Assembly: GCA_031367325.1 (NCBI GenBank)
Contig: JANLPQ010000037.1
Span: 1-64,000 of the forward strand
From: JAAFIP01 sp031367325
GTDB taxonomy: Bacteria; Pseudomonadota; Gammaproteobacteria; Burkholderiales; Burkholderiaceae_C
DNA: 64,000 bases
Reading direction: 5' to 3'
A program made the position numbers and the translations under genes. The notes under the pieces were generated by a model. It saw only the letters and a program-made list of their open reading frames with translations, did no database searches and was not told the origin of the DNA. Position 1 is the first letter of the stretch; every line of letters starts with the position of its first letter. Below, one piece after another: positions 35,132 through 43,286 of the stretch.

Positions 35132-36272
35132 CGGTGGCCTTGGTTTTTAGTGCGTCTGCGGTGCTGTATGGCGGACTATCTTGTGCTTTGTGCAGTGGCG
35201 AGTTGACAGCTTTGCTCGGTGCTGCCGCAGTGCTTACCGCCAGCCAAGCGTCCCACACCGCGTCGACGGCAGGCTGCGGCTGCCCCACCACACTGCGTTG
35301 GCGCGGCCTGCCTTGCGGCCCCGTGCGCCACGCGGTGTCAAAGTTGTACAGCTGCACATGCGGTAAATCTAGCGCTACGGCAATATGGCTGAGCCCACTG
35401 TCTACGCCTATGGCACCGGCGCACTGGGCTAGCCGGTCGGTCAGTGCGTCCAGCGGCAGGCGTGGCCACACTTGTATGCGATCAGTGTTGTACTCGCTAC
35501 GGCCCACGCTAACTGCCTGCATGCTGTTGTCTGCGCGTAGTGCCTGCGCTAGGCGCTGGCTGCGCTGCTCTTCCTCGTCGCTGCCGTGCAGCAGGCCGAT
35601 GCTGTAGCCCTGAGCCAGCAAGCGTTGGCCTAGTTGCACCCAATGCGCCTCGCTCCAGCATTTATCAGCACGCGATGTGCCATGGATAAACGCTATGGTT
35701 TGCATAGCTGCTTGAGCAGCATTTACTTGGGTTACAAGGCCAAAACACTCTAAATTTTGGCCTTCCAGCGAGGTATGTGCGGGCGGTAAGCTGTAGCCCA
35801 ACGCCAGCGCGCACTGCAGCCGCGCGCGCTGCACTGCGTGAATGTGTGCAGGTACGGGCACTGCCACATCGGCCAGCCAGCGCGTGGGGGCCTCGTAGCC
35901 CGAGCCGTCGGTACGGTTGGCCAGCGCGTAGCTTTTGCCAGTGCTAGTCAGTTGTGCGCAGCGGGCAATCAAGGCCGATTTAATCAGGCCTTGGCAGTCA
36001 ATCACCACGTCGTAGCGTGTACGCGCCAAGTCGGCTCTAAAAGCGCTCCACGCAGCGCGTGTGGCCGCGTGCCACCAAGTTTTGCGCCACTGCCGCAGGG
36101 CGCACGGTATCACACGGTGCACGCCGTCGCAGCGCTGCACCAGCGGGGCAAAGCCGGGTTCTACCACCCAGTCAATCTGTGCGTCGGGCAACGCGCGGCG
36201 AATGTCTTGCACAGCCGGCATGGTGTGCACCACGTCGCCTAGCGAAGAGAGTTTGACGATCAGAATGTTCAA
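35124..36272 (-). CDS. waaC: Lipopolysaccharide heptosyltransferase I
   Basis: 382 residues, against about 320 for typical WaaC. It adds the first L-glycero-D-manno-heptose to Kdo. GT9 motifs are MNILIVKLSSLGDVVHTMPA at the N-terminus, FIHGTSRADKCWSEAHWVQL in the middle and GAIGVDSGLSHIAVALDLP near the end. About 20 residues just before the HGTSRADK motif (ending VNAAQAAMQTIAF) are encoded by a dispersed repeat. A further unstructured C-terminal tail of about 35 residues ends at 35124. It is the first gene of a two-gene waaC-waaA operon with an 8 bp overlap. Confidence 0.94.
   Translation of the reverse strand: MNILIVKLSSLGDVVHTMPAVQDIRRALPDAQIDWVVEPGFAPLVQRCDGVHRVIPCALRQWRKTWWHAATRAAWSAFRADLARTRYDVVIDCQGLIKSALIARCAQLTSTGKSYALANRTDGSGYEAPTRWLADVAVPVPAHIHAVQRARLQCALALGYSLPPAHTSLEGQNLECFGLVTQVNAAQAAMQTIAFIHGTSRADKCWSEAHWVQLGQRLLAQGYSIGLLHGSDEEEQRSQRLAQALRADNSMQAVSVGRSEYNTDRIQVWPRLPLDALTDRLAQCAGAIGVDSGLSHIAVALDLPHVQLYNFDTAWRTGPQGRPRQRSVVGQPQPAVDAVWDAWLAVSTAAAPSKAVNSPLHKAQDSPPYSTADALKTKATDA
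35692..35750 (-). repeat. Dispersed CTGCTCAAGCAG repeat inside waaC, copy 10
   Basis: On the coding strand it reads GAGTGTTTTGGCCTTGTAAC then CCAAGTAAATGCTGCTCAAG then CAGCTATGCAAACC. This is almost a full-length copy, including the AGTGTTTTGGCC flank. WaaC translates it as ECFGLVTQVNAAQAAMQTIA. Confidence 0.85.
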
Positions 36273-36350
36273 GATAGCGAACGACTGGCGTGCATGGCGG
36301 TTTAAGTTCTTAAGCGTTCAAGCTCTTGGGTGCTAGCGTGCCCAAGTGTC

Positions 36351-37733
36351 TCAGTGCGCCGCCGCTTGAATCTTCGCATCCGGTTTGACCGACCTTAGCA
36401 GCGCCATCATCTCGTCCTCAATACGGTGCAGCGCCGCTTGGGTATGCCCTTCAAAGCGCAGCACTAGCACTGGCGTAGTGTTAGACCCGCGTATCAGGCC
36501 AAAGCCGTCCGGCCAGTCTACCCGCAGGCCGTCGATGTCTGACACCTTGGCAGGTGCCTCAAAGGTAGCGATAGATTGCAGCTTGGCCACCACGCGGTGC
36601 GGCTCGCCCTCGGCGCAAGGCACGTTCAGCTCGGGCGTGCTAAAGCTGGTGGGCAGCGCGTTCAGCACAGCTGACGGGTCGGCATGCGCGCTCAAAATTT
36701 CGGCCAACCGGCAGCCTGCGTAGGTGCCATCGTCAAAGCCGAACCAACGTTCTTTAAAGAACAAATGTCCGCTCATCTCGCCGCTAAAAGGCGAGTTCAC
36801 TTCTTTCATTTTGGCTTTGATCAGCGAGTGGCCGGTTTTGTACATCATCGCCTTGCCGCCTGCTGCCTCAATAAACGGTGCCAGGCGCTGGGTGCACTTC
36901 ACGTCAAACAAAATTGTGCCGCCGGGCACACGGCTGAGCACGTCTTGCGCAAACAGCATGATCTGGCGGTCAGCAAATATCACGTTGCCGTCTTTGGTAA
37001 CCACCCCCAGGCGGTCGCCGTCGCCGTCAAAAGCAAAGCCTACTTCGGCATCGCTGGTTTGCAGCGCGCGTATCACGTCTTGCAAGTTCTCAGGCTTGCT
37101 AGGGTCGGGGTGGTGGTTAGGAAAGTTGCCATCCACCTCGCTGAACAGTTCAATCACCTCGCAGCCAATCGCGCGCAAGATAGCCGGTGCAGTAGCACCC
37201 GCCACGCCGTTACCACAGTCCACCACAATCTTCATGGGCCGTTTGAGCTTAATGTCGCTGACGATACGGTCGCGGTACGGCGCATCTACGCTGATATTGC
37301 GCACGCGGCCACCGGCTTGCAGCACCCACGACTCGTCTTCAATGATGGTGCGCAGCGCCTGAATCTCATCGCCATAAATCGCCCTGCCCGCCAGCACCAT
37401 CTTAAAACCGTTGTAGTCCTTGGGGTTGTGGCTGCCGGTCACCTGAATGCCGCTTTCGCACAGGGTATTGGCCGCAAAGTACAGCATAGGCGTGGTCACC
37501 ATGCCCACGTCAATCACGTCAATCCCCGCTGCTACCAGGCCTCGAACCAGCGCTGCGGCCAGCGCCGGGCCGCTTAATCGCCCATCGCGCCCGACAGCCA
37601 CTGATTTTTGCCCCTCGCGCAGGGCCGCCGTGCCAAAGGCTTTGCCCAAGGCCTCGGCCATCGGTTCGTTCAGGTCGGCGGGCACAATGCCGCGAATATC
37701 GTAGGCTTTGAAGGAGGAGGTTTGAATTTTCAT
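36351..37733 (-). CDS. algC: Phosphomannomutase / phosphoglucomutase
   Basis: 460 residues from the ATG at 37733, chosen because SSFKAYDIRGIVPADLNEP is the family N-terminus; an upstream start would add ten residues. It interconverts the 1- and 6-phosphates of mannose or glucose and so supplies nucleotide sugars for LPS and capsule. The phosphoserine loop is in VTGSHNPKDYNGFKMV. The metal site is in FAFDGDGDRLGVV, the sugar loop in FSGEMSGHLFFKERW, and the phosphate-contact loop in IRGSNTTPVLVLRFEG. The dual AlgC-type activity is inferred from family resemblance. It is divergent from the glycosyltransferase at 37818, with 84 bp between. Confidence 0.88.
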   Translation of the reverse strand: MKIQTSSFKAYDIRGIVPADLNEPMAEALGKAFGTAALREGQKSVAVGRDGRLSGPALAAALVRGLVAAGIDVIDVGMVTTPMLYFAANTLCESGIQVTGSHNPKDYNGFKMVLAGRAIYGDEIQALRTIIEDESWVLQAGGRVRNISVDAPYRDRIVSDIKLKRPMKIVVDCGNGVAGATAPAILRAIGCEVIELFSEVDGNFPNHHPDPSKPENLQDVIRALQTSDAEVGFAFDGDGDRLGVVTKDGNVIFADRQIMLFAQDVLSRVPGGTILFDVKCTQRLAPFIEAAGGKAMMYKTGHSLIKAKMKEVNSPFSGEMSGHLFFKERWFGFDDGTYAGCRLAEILSAHADPSAVLNALPTSFSTPELNVPCAEGEPHRVVAKLQSIATFEAPAKVSDIDGLRVDWPDGFGLIRGSNTTPVLVLRFEGHTQAALHRIEDEMMALLRSVKPDAKIQAAAH

Positions 37734-37817
37734 AAGGTAATCGTGTTTTGAGGTGACACCCAAATTGACTGCAATTGATAAGGATTGTAATTTCGCTTCT
37801 GCTAAGCTTGGTTAACT

Positions 37818-39071
37818 ATGACATTGCCCACAGAACTGTTGATGGCCAGCGTAGGCAGCGCCGGGGACATACACCCTTTTATTGCCGTAGGCCATGCCAT
37901 GGTGCAGCGCGGTCACGCCGTGGCCATGTTCTCACACGCCCCACACCAGCAAGCTATTGAATCTGCTGGCCTAGAGTATGTGGATGCAGGCCCTACGCTT
38001 GATTATGAAGCCTGTGTCCAATCTGCACAATTGTGGCACCCGGTCAAAGGCATGGGCGTGCTGTGGCGGGCCTTGCTGGCTCCCAGCGTTGCACCGCTGT
38101 ACAAAGCCCTGCAACAGCGCCAGCACAGCAACCTGCAGGTAATGGCTGGGCCGCAAATGCTGGGTGCGCGCCTTGCGCGTGACCATTTGGGCATTGCGCT
38201 GACCACGGCCTACACGGCACCCAGCATGCTGCGCAGCTGCGTGGCCCCCGCTACCATTGCACACACGTCTTGGCCGCGCGGCACCCCGCGCTGGCTGTTG
38301 CGGCAGCTCTGGCAAGCGGTGGACCACTACAAACTGGAGCCTATGGCGCGCCCTTATCTAAACAAAATCTGCGCTGAGCTGCAGATAAGCCCCGTGCAAT
38401 CGCCCAGCATTTTTGGCCAGTGGATGCATGCGCCGCGTGGTATCACACTGTTCCCCGACTGGTTTGCGCCGCGCAAGGCAGACTACCCAGCCGCCTTGCA
38501 ATACGGCGACTTCCCGCGCTACACGCTAGATGCGCAAGCTGCCCTGCCCGACGGGTTGCCGCAATTTTTAGCCCAAGGCAGCGCCCCCGTAGTGGTGATG
38601 CTGGGCACGGCCATGGCCCATGCGGCGGCGCAATTTGCTACCTGGCAGGCAGCGTTGCAGCGGGCCAATTTGCGCGGCATATTTCTAAGCGCCCATGCTG
38701 CGCAGTTGCCGCAGGCGCGCACAGACGGTGTTTTCTATGCAAACTACGCCCCGTTTACCACGCTGCTGCCGCAGTGCAGCGCCATCGTGCACCACGGCGG
38801 TATAGGCACTTGCGCACAGGCTATGGCAGCGGGCATTCCGCAAATTATTCAAGCCTGCGCGCACGACCAGTTTGAAAATGCACGCAACGTCAGCGTGCTG
38901 CGCGTAGGCCAACGCCTAGCACGCGATGCCAACGTGGGCCAAGCGACCAAAGCGCTGCAGTTTTGGTGTCAAAACCCCGCGCATTCGTCAGCACTTAACC
39001 ATGTGCGACAGCAATCCCAATCTGGCGGGCTAGATAAAGTTTGCGATTTGCTTGAATCGGCTTGGGGATAA
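37818..39071 (+). CDS. UGT-like (GT1/GT28 fold) glycosyltransferase
   Basis: 417 residues of GT-B fold. The N-terminal MASVGSAGDIHPFIAVGHAM is the acceptor-domain start of the UDP-glucuronosyltransferase / sterol-glucosyltransferase / RhlB group. The C-terminal nucleotide-sugar signature is seen as IVHHGGIGTCAQAMAAGIPQ with HDQFENARNV. Such enzymes usually glycosylate lipophilic small molecules (sterols, hydroxy fatty acids, carotenoids, macrolides) rather than extend polysaccharides. It is the first gene of an operon with two hydrolase-like proteins and a P450. The exact sugar and acceptor cannot be read from the sequence. Confidence 0.8.
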   Translation: MTLPTELLMASVGSAGDIHPFIAVGHAMVQRGHAVAMFSHAPHQQAIESAGLEYVDAGPTLDYEACVQSAQLWHPVKGMGVLWRALLAPSVAPLYKALQQRQHSNLQVMAGPQMLGARLARDHLGIALTTAYTAPSMLRSCVAPATIAHTSWPRGTPRWLLRQLWQAVDHYKLEPMARPYLNKICAELQISPVQSPSIFGQWMHAPRGITLFPDWFAPRKADYPAALQYGDFPRYTLDAQAALPDGLPQFLAQGSAPVVVMLGTAMAHAAAQFATWQAALQRANLRGIFLSAHAAQLPQARTDGVFYANYAPFTTLLPQCSAIVHHGGIGTCAQAMAAGIPQIIQACAHDQFENARNVSVLRVGQRLARDANVGQATKALQFWCQNPAHSSALNHVRQQSQSGGLDKVCDLLESAWG

Positions 39072-39078
39072 TGCAGCG

Positions 39079-40230
39079 ATGGTAACGACTAGGCATGTTT
39101 TTTTTATCGACGGGTTTGACCCCAAAGGTGCGTCTAGCTTTTACCAAAAACACAGCCTAGAACTTGGCAAGTACAACCTGCTCAGCGGTACTACACATGT
39201 GCTGGGGCCGCGCAGCAGGCACAACGGCATGACATCGCGCTGGCAGTGCACCTCGCAAGCGGGCGGGCACCCTGTGGCTACCACCTTCGATTATTTAGGG
39301 TGGGACGACTGTGTGCGCAGCCTGTGGGCCAGAACGCCGCTGCAATTAGTGCGGCAAGCCTTGCGCAGCCTATGGGGCTTTTCTACTACAGGTGCAGCAC
39401 GTTGCCTACACGCGCTTGCACCCGCCACAGTACGCGCAGCATTGTTCCCATATGGCTTGGTGATTGCAGCTTTTTTAGCAGTGACTGCAGCTACGTTCAT
39501 CACCTACGCCATTTTTAGTTATTGGGTGTTGTCGACGGTGCTTGTAGTGGCAGCCACCGCAGTTGCCGCACTGGCCAGCAGCTACCCCGCTTGGCGCGCA
39601 CTGCAGCGCACGCCCACCACCTGGTTTTTGCGGGTAGTAGCCTTTGCCAATTGCCTAGCCCACCGCGAAAGCGCCGCGCTAGAAGAACGTGTGCGCAACT
39701 GGAGCCAACAAATTAGCGCCGCTTTGTCTGCCCACCAAGCCGATGAAGTGCTGCTGGTAGGCTACAGCGCAGGCTCTAGTTTGGCTGTGCATGTCGCAGC
39801 ACAGATACTGCAGCAGGCCAGTGTGGGCGATGCAAAGCGCTTTGCGTTACTTACCTTGGGCAATTGCATACCTGTAGCAGCGGCGTTGCCCGCTGCGGTG
39901 CAGGTACGGTCTGACATAGCAGCATTAGGCAGCAGCCAGCTAAGCTGGGTGGACTACACCGCGCCTATTGATTGGGGGTCGTTTCCATTGGTAGACCCAG
40001 TCACTATGCGCAAAGTAGGTGCCGTTGCTACAGACAGTACTTTGCCAGCCACCCGAAAATTCTTATCCCCGCAGTTTCATCTTCTATCGTCACCCGACAA
40101 CTACAGCGCCATCAAAAAAGACAAATACCAAGTACACCAGATGTATTTAAAGTGCCCTGAGCTGTTGGGCAGGTATGATTACTTTGCCATGCTGTATGGC
40201 AACCAAAGCCTGCTGCAGCGTGTATTCTAA
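39079..40230 (+). CDS. Membrane-associated alpha/beta-hydrolase-like protein, first paralogue
   Basis: 383 residues from the ATG at 39079; the preceding gene stops at 39071. I do not recognise a named family. The N-terminus reads VFFIDGFDPKGASSFYQKHS and GWDDCVRSLWAR follows. Two adjacent hydrophobic segments (about residues 120-175) suggest a membrane hairpin. The nucleophile-elbow pattern is VLLVGYSAGSSLAVHVA with a candidate catalytic Ser. WVDYTAPIDWGSFPLVDP may supply the acid, and KYQVHQMYLK the His. The second paralogue at 41981 has the same blocks in the same order. A lipase, acyltransferase or thioesterase acting on a membrane lipid is an inference. Confidence 0.6.
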   Translation: MVTTRHVFFIDGFDPKGASSFYQKHSLELGKYNLLSGTTHVLGPRSRHNGMTSRWQCTSQAGGHPVATTFDYLGWDDCVRSLWARTPLQLVRQALRSLWGFSTTGAARCLHALAPATVRAALFPYGLVIAAFLAVTAATFITYAIFSYWVLSTVLVVAATAVAALASSYPAWRALQRTPTTWFLRVVAFANCLAHRESAALEERVRNWSQQISAALSAHQADEVLLVGYSAGSSLAVHVAAQILQQASVGDAKRFALLTLGNCIPVAAALPAAVQVRSDIAALGSSQLSWVDYTAPIDWGSFPLVDPVTMRKVGAVATDSTLPATRKFLSPQFHLLSSPDNYSAIKKDKYQVHQMYLKCPELLGRYDYFAMLYGNQSLLQRVF

Positions 40231-40241
40231 AATCACCCACA

Positions 40242-41636
40242 ATGTCCGCCTTTTGCCCCGTCTACCCCAAGCCACGCAAGTCTAAAACGCCCGTGTGGAA
40301 GGCTTTTTTTAGCGCCCGCCACTCATGGCTAGACGCCTTGTACGAGCGCAGCTACGCCATGCATATGGGCCAGGTGTCGCTCATCAATTCAACGCTGTTT
40401 ATGGTGAACGAGCCAGCGTGTGTTAACCGCGTTTTGTCAGACCAAGTAGACAACTACCCTAAGCATGCGCTGATGGGCGAGGCCCTAAAACCGCTGCTAG
40501 GTGAGAGTATTTTTACCACCAACGGCGCGCAATGGCAGCGCCAGCGCAAGATGATGAACCCATCGTTTGCCCAAGCGCGCATACAAGTAGCCTTTGACCA
40601 CATGCAGCGCGCCACCGACGCCATGCTGCAACGCATAGCATCGTGGGACATGGCCACGCAGCACGACATACAAGAAGAAATGACGCTTGTAACCGCCGAC
40701 GTTATTTTCAGAACCATTTTTTCTATGGGCATTAACACCCAGCAAGCCAAACCGATTTTTGCCGCCTTTACCGAATACCAAGCTTTATCGCCCCGCCTCA
40801 CCTTGCCCTTGGTCTACGGCCTAAAGTGGTTGGTGCCCTTTTGGCTACGCAGGCGCAGCAACCGTGCCGCGCAAGATATTCGCCAACACCTTGCCGCCAT
40901 GATCGCCCCCCGATTTGATGCGTACGCAGCAATAGCCAGTGCGCCCGCAAATGACATTTTGGGGTCGCTACTGCAAGCGACTGATCCTGATACCGGCGCA
41001 CACTTTGCCCGTGATGAACTGTTAAACCAAGTGGCCATGCTGTTTTTAGCAGGGCACGAAACATCAGCCAGCGCATTGTCGTGGGCGCTGCATTTGCTGG
41101 CGCACAGCCCAGACATTCAAGAACGCATGCACCTTGAAGTGCAGCGCGTGGCTGGTGCAGCACCACTGCAGGCGCACCAGCTCAAAGACCTAGAGCTGAC
41201 ATGGAATGTTTTTAAAGAAAGCTTGCGGCTTTTCCCGCCAGTGGGTTTTTTTGCCCGCGAGGTTGCAGAGGGCGACACCATGCGCGACAAGATCTTAAAA
41301 AAAGGCGACTCTGTCGTTATATCGCCGTGGCTCATCCACCGGCACCGCACCCTGTGGGACCGCCCTGACGAGTTTGACCCTGACAGGTTTACGACAGCCG
41401 AAGGCCGCGCCTCTGCACGCGACGCGTACCTGCCTTTCAGCTCGGGCCCGCGTGTGTGCATTGGTGTAGCGTTTGCACACCAAGAGGCCGCGCTAATACT
41501 GGCCAGCTTGGTACGCACTTACCAGTTCACACCCATGCCCAACCATACGCCCCAGCCCATTGGCAGGCTGACCATACGCTCTGCTAACGGCATTTATATT
41601 CAACTTACGCCTCGCACGCGCGCCGCCTTGCCATGA
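40242..41636 (+). CDS. Cytochrome P450
   Basis: 464 residues without an N-terminal membrane anchor. All family hallmarks are seen: I-helix oxygen-activation motif FLAGHETSASALSWAL, K-helix FKESLRLFPPVGFFAREV with the E-x-x-R pair, PERF-region FDPDRF, and the heme-thiolate loop LPFSSGPRVCIGVAFA with the ligand Cys. It is a complete, probably active monooxygenase. The sequence recalls the CYP4/CYP102-like fatty-acid hydroxylase branch more than CYP153, but this is impression, not alignment. No ferredoxin or reductase gene is nearby, so electrons must come from elsewhere. It lies 11 bp after the first hydrolase-like gene and overlaps the next gene by 4 bp. Confidence 0.92.
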   Translation: MSAFCPVYPKPRKSKTPVWKAFFSARHSWLDALYERSYAMHMGQVSLINSTLFMVNEPACVNRVLSDQVDNYPKHALMGEALKPLLGESIFTTNGAQWQRQRKMMNPSFAQARIQVAFDHMQRATDAMLQRIASWDMATQHDIQEEMTLVTADVIFRTIFSMGINTQQAKPIFAAFTEYQALSPRLTLPLVYGLKWLVPFWLRRRSNRAAQDIRQHLAAMIAPRFDAYAAIASAPANDILGSLLQATDPDTGAHFARDELLNQVAMLFLAGHETSASALSWALHLLAHSPDIQERMHLEVQRVAGAAPLQAHQLKDLELTWNVFKESLRLFPPVGFFAREVAEGDTMRDKILKKGDSVVISPWLIHRHRTLWDRPDEFDPDRFTTAEGRASARDAYLPFSSGPRVCIGVAFAHQEAALILASLVRTYQFTPMPNHTPQPIGRLTIRSANGIYIQLTPRTRAALP

Positions 41637-41977
41637 AAGAACGCCTGATTGGTTTTTTGCTGATGACCTTTATTGTGCCGCTGGCGGTGCTGGGCTATGT
41701 GATTTTGGTGTGGGTTGGCTTCTTGGGCAAAAACGAGCGCGCCCGCGCAGGCGTGCGCGCGCTAGACCACTTCGTCAACGCTACGGTTTTTAACGGCTAT
41801 GCGTGGGAGTCTGTGTCGTCCCACGCGTGGCGCGAGCGTCACCGCTGGTGGGCCCGGTGGGTGATTCGCATCACAGATTTATTGCAAAAAAACCATTGCC
41901 AGCGCGCTAATAAACGTGAGCAAGTCATCGTGGATTTAGCTCTGTCCAAAGGGCTGGACAAAAAGACTATTTTTTGA
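41633..41977 (+). CDS. Small single-span membrane protein of the P450 operon
   Basis: 114 residues, no family recognised. One hydrophobic segment at about residues 6-30 (GFLLMTFIVPLAVLGYVILV) is followed by a basic, Trp-rich stretch with SHAWRERHRWWARWVIRITD. The N-in orientation with a positively charged cytoplasmic tail suggests an inner-membrane scaffold or small subunit. Its ATG overlaps the P450 stop (ATGA) and its stop is 3 bp before the next ATG, so it is translationally coupled to both neighbours and is very likely a real gene. It may anchor the soluble P450 at the membrane; this is inference only. Confidence 0.65.
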   Translation: MKERLIGFLLMTFIVPLAVLGYVILVWVGFLGKNERARAGVRALDHFVNATVFNGYAWESVSSHAWRERHRWWARWVIRITDLLQKNHCQRANKREQVIVDLALSKGLDKKTIF

Positions 41978-41980
41978 AGT

Positions 41981-43267
41981 ATGGTCACGCCTGTTCAACG
42001 TCGCTGTGTAGTTTATTTTGCAGGCTTTGACCCCAATGGGTCGTCGCACTACCACCGCAAATACAAATCACAAGCCGCACTGCAAAGCGCAGTGTCTGGC
42101 TACAGCCTAGAGGTAGGCGATAGGCAAAAACTAGGCCTACACTTATCTGCTTGGTCGGTTAAGTTCAATGCAGCGGCCACGTCTGCGCAAGAGACTACAG
42201 ATACTGTCCACACAGACTATTTGTTCGCCCAGTGGGACGACATTGTGCGGGCGCATTGGTCGCGCATGGGCACGCTGGGCGAGAAGTGGCGCTGGCTTAA
42301 AACTTTTCTTGCCACCCAATTATTTTTCATTCGCGACGGCGCTGTACTGCGCATGCTGCGCTTGGCATGGCCGCCTGTGGTGGCCTTGGTTGCGCCGCTG
42401 CTGCTGCTGCTGGCGGTACTGGTTGCAGGGCTGGCTACGCCTGCAGTCAGCTGGTGGGCTTTTGCCGCGTGGGGTGTTACGCAGGCTGCATCGTTGTGGC
42501 AAAAAGTAGCGCTGACGATTGCGACATTTTTATTAATTAGCGGGTTGCTGCTATGGCTGGTGCGCAGTCTAGAGCGCAAATTTCATATGCTGTGGCTGAT
42601 GCGCAGCTACCTATTTACCTACCAACAAGCGCACGGGCTGGTGCCTGGGCTGGATGCGCGATTGCAAGAGCTGGGCAGCGTTATTCGCCGCAATGTGGAC
42701 GATGGACAGTATGACGAGGTGTTGGTAGTGGGCCACAGCTCGGGGGCTATTATGGCCACTGCAGCACTGGCTTATGCGCTAAATGGCCCGACTGATCCGC
42801 AGGCGAAACCGCGCCACACTGCGTTAGGTGTTGTCACACTGGGGCAATGCATCCCGATGCTGAGTAGTGTGTCTACGGCTAATGCATTTCGCGCGCAGTT
42901 AAAGCAAATAGCACAGTCCCACAACATCACTTGGGTAGATTTTTGCGCGCCTAGCGATGGCTGCTGCTTTGCGTTTGTTGACCCTACTGCACCATCGGGC
43001 GCTGCAGGTGCTGCGGACGGTGCGAGCGGTGCATACAGCAGCCGGCCTAAGTTGCTGTCGCCACGCCTGCCCACATTATTTTCCGCACCAGATTATCAGC
43101 AGCTATGCCGCCATCGGTTTGATTTGCATTTTCAGTACATTCATGCTGGCAACTTACCCGGCGACTATGACTATTTTGCTATTACAGCTGGTCCTTCGGA
43201 TTTGCACAGCCGCTATGCATCAGCGCACAGTGTGACTGACTATAAAAAGTTTCGCCTCTTTAGCTGA
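41981..43267 (+). CDS. Membrane-associated alpha/beta-hydrolase-like protein, second paralogue
   Basis: 428 residues. It shares its plan with the protein at 39079: N-terminal VVYFAGFDPNGSSHYHRKYK, then FAQWDDIVRAHWSR, a double hydrophobic region (about 125-200), the elbow VLVVGHSSGAIMATAALAYA with a candidate nucleophile Ser, VTLGQCIPML, WVDFCAPSDGCCFAFVDPT, and a C-terminal PKLLSPRLPTLFSAPDY block ending in GDYDYFAI. An Ala/Gly insertion occurs near residue 345. The two copies are diverged well beyond recent duplication. It ends the operon, and its stop lies 19 bp from the end of the convergent KpsC-fusion gene. Confidence 0.6.
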   Translation: MVTPVQRRCVVYFAGFDPNGSSHYHRKYKSQAALQSAVSGYSLEVGDRQKLGLHLSAWSVKFNAAATSAQETTDTVHTDYLFAQWDDIVRAHWSRMGTLGEKWRWLKTFLATQLFFIRDGAVLRMLRLAWPPVVALVAPLLLLLAVLVAGLATPAVSWWAFAAWGVTQAASLWQKVALTIATFLLISGLLLWLVRSLERKFHMLWLMRSYLFTYQQAHGLVPGLDARLQELGSVIRRNVDDGQYDEVLVVGHSSGAIMATAALAYALNGPTDPQAKPRHTALGVVTLGQCIPMLSSVSTANAFRAQLKQIAQSHNITWVDFCAPSDGCCFAFVDPTAPSGAAGAADGASGAYSSRPKLLSPRLPTLFSAPDYQQLCRHRFDLHFQYIHAGNLPGDYDYFAITAGPSDLHSRYASAHSVTDYKKFRLFS

Positions 43268-43286
43268 CCTGAAACTAAAGCAACAG

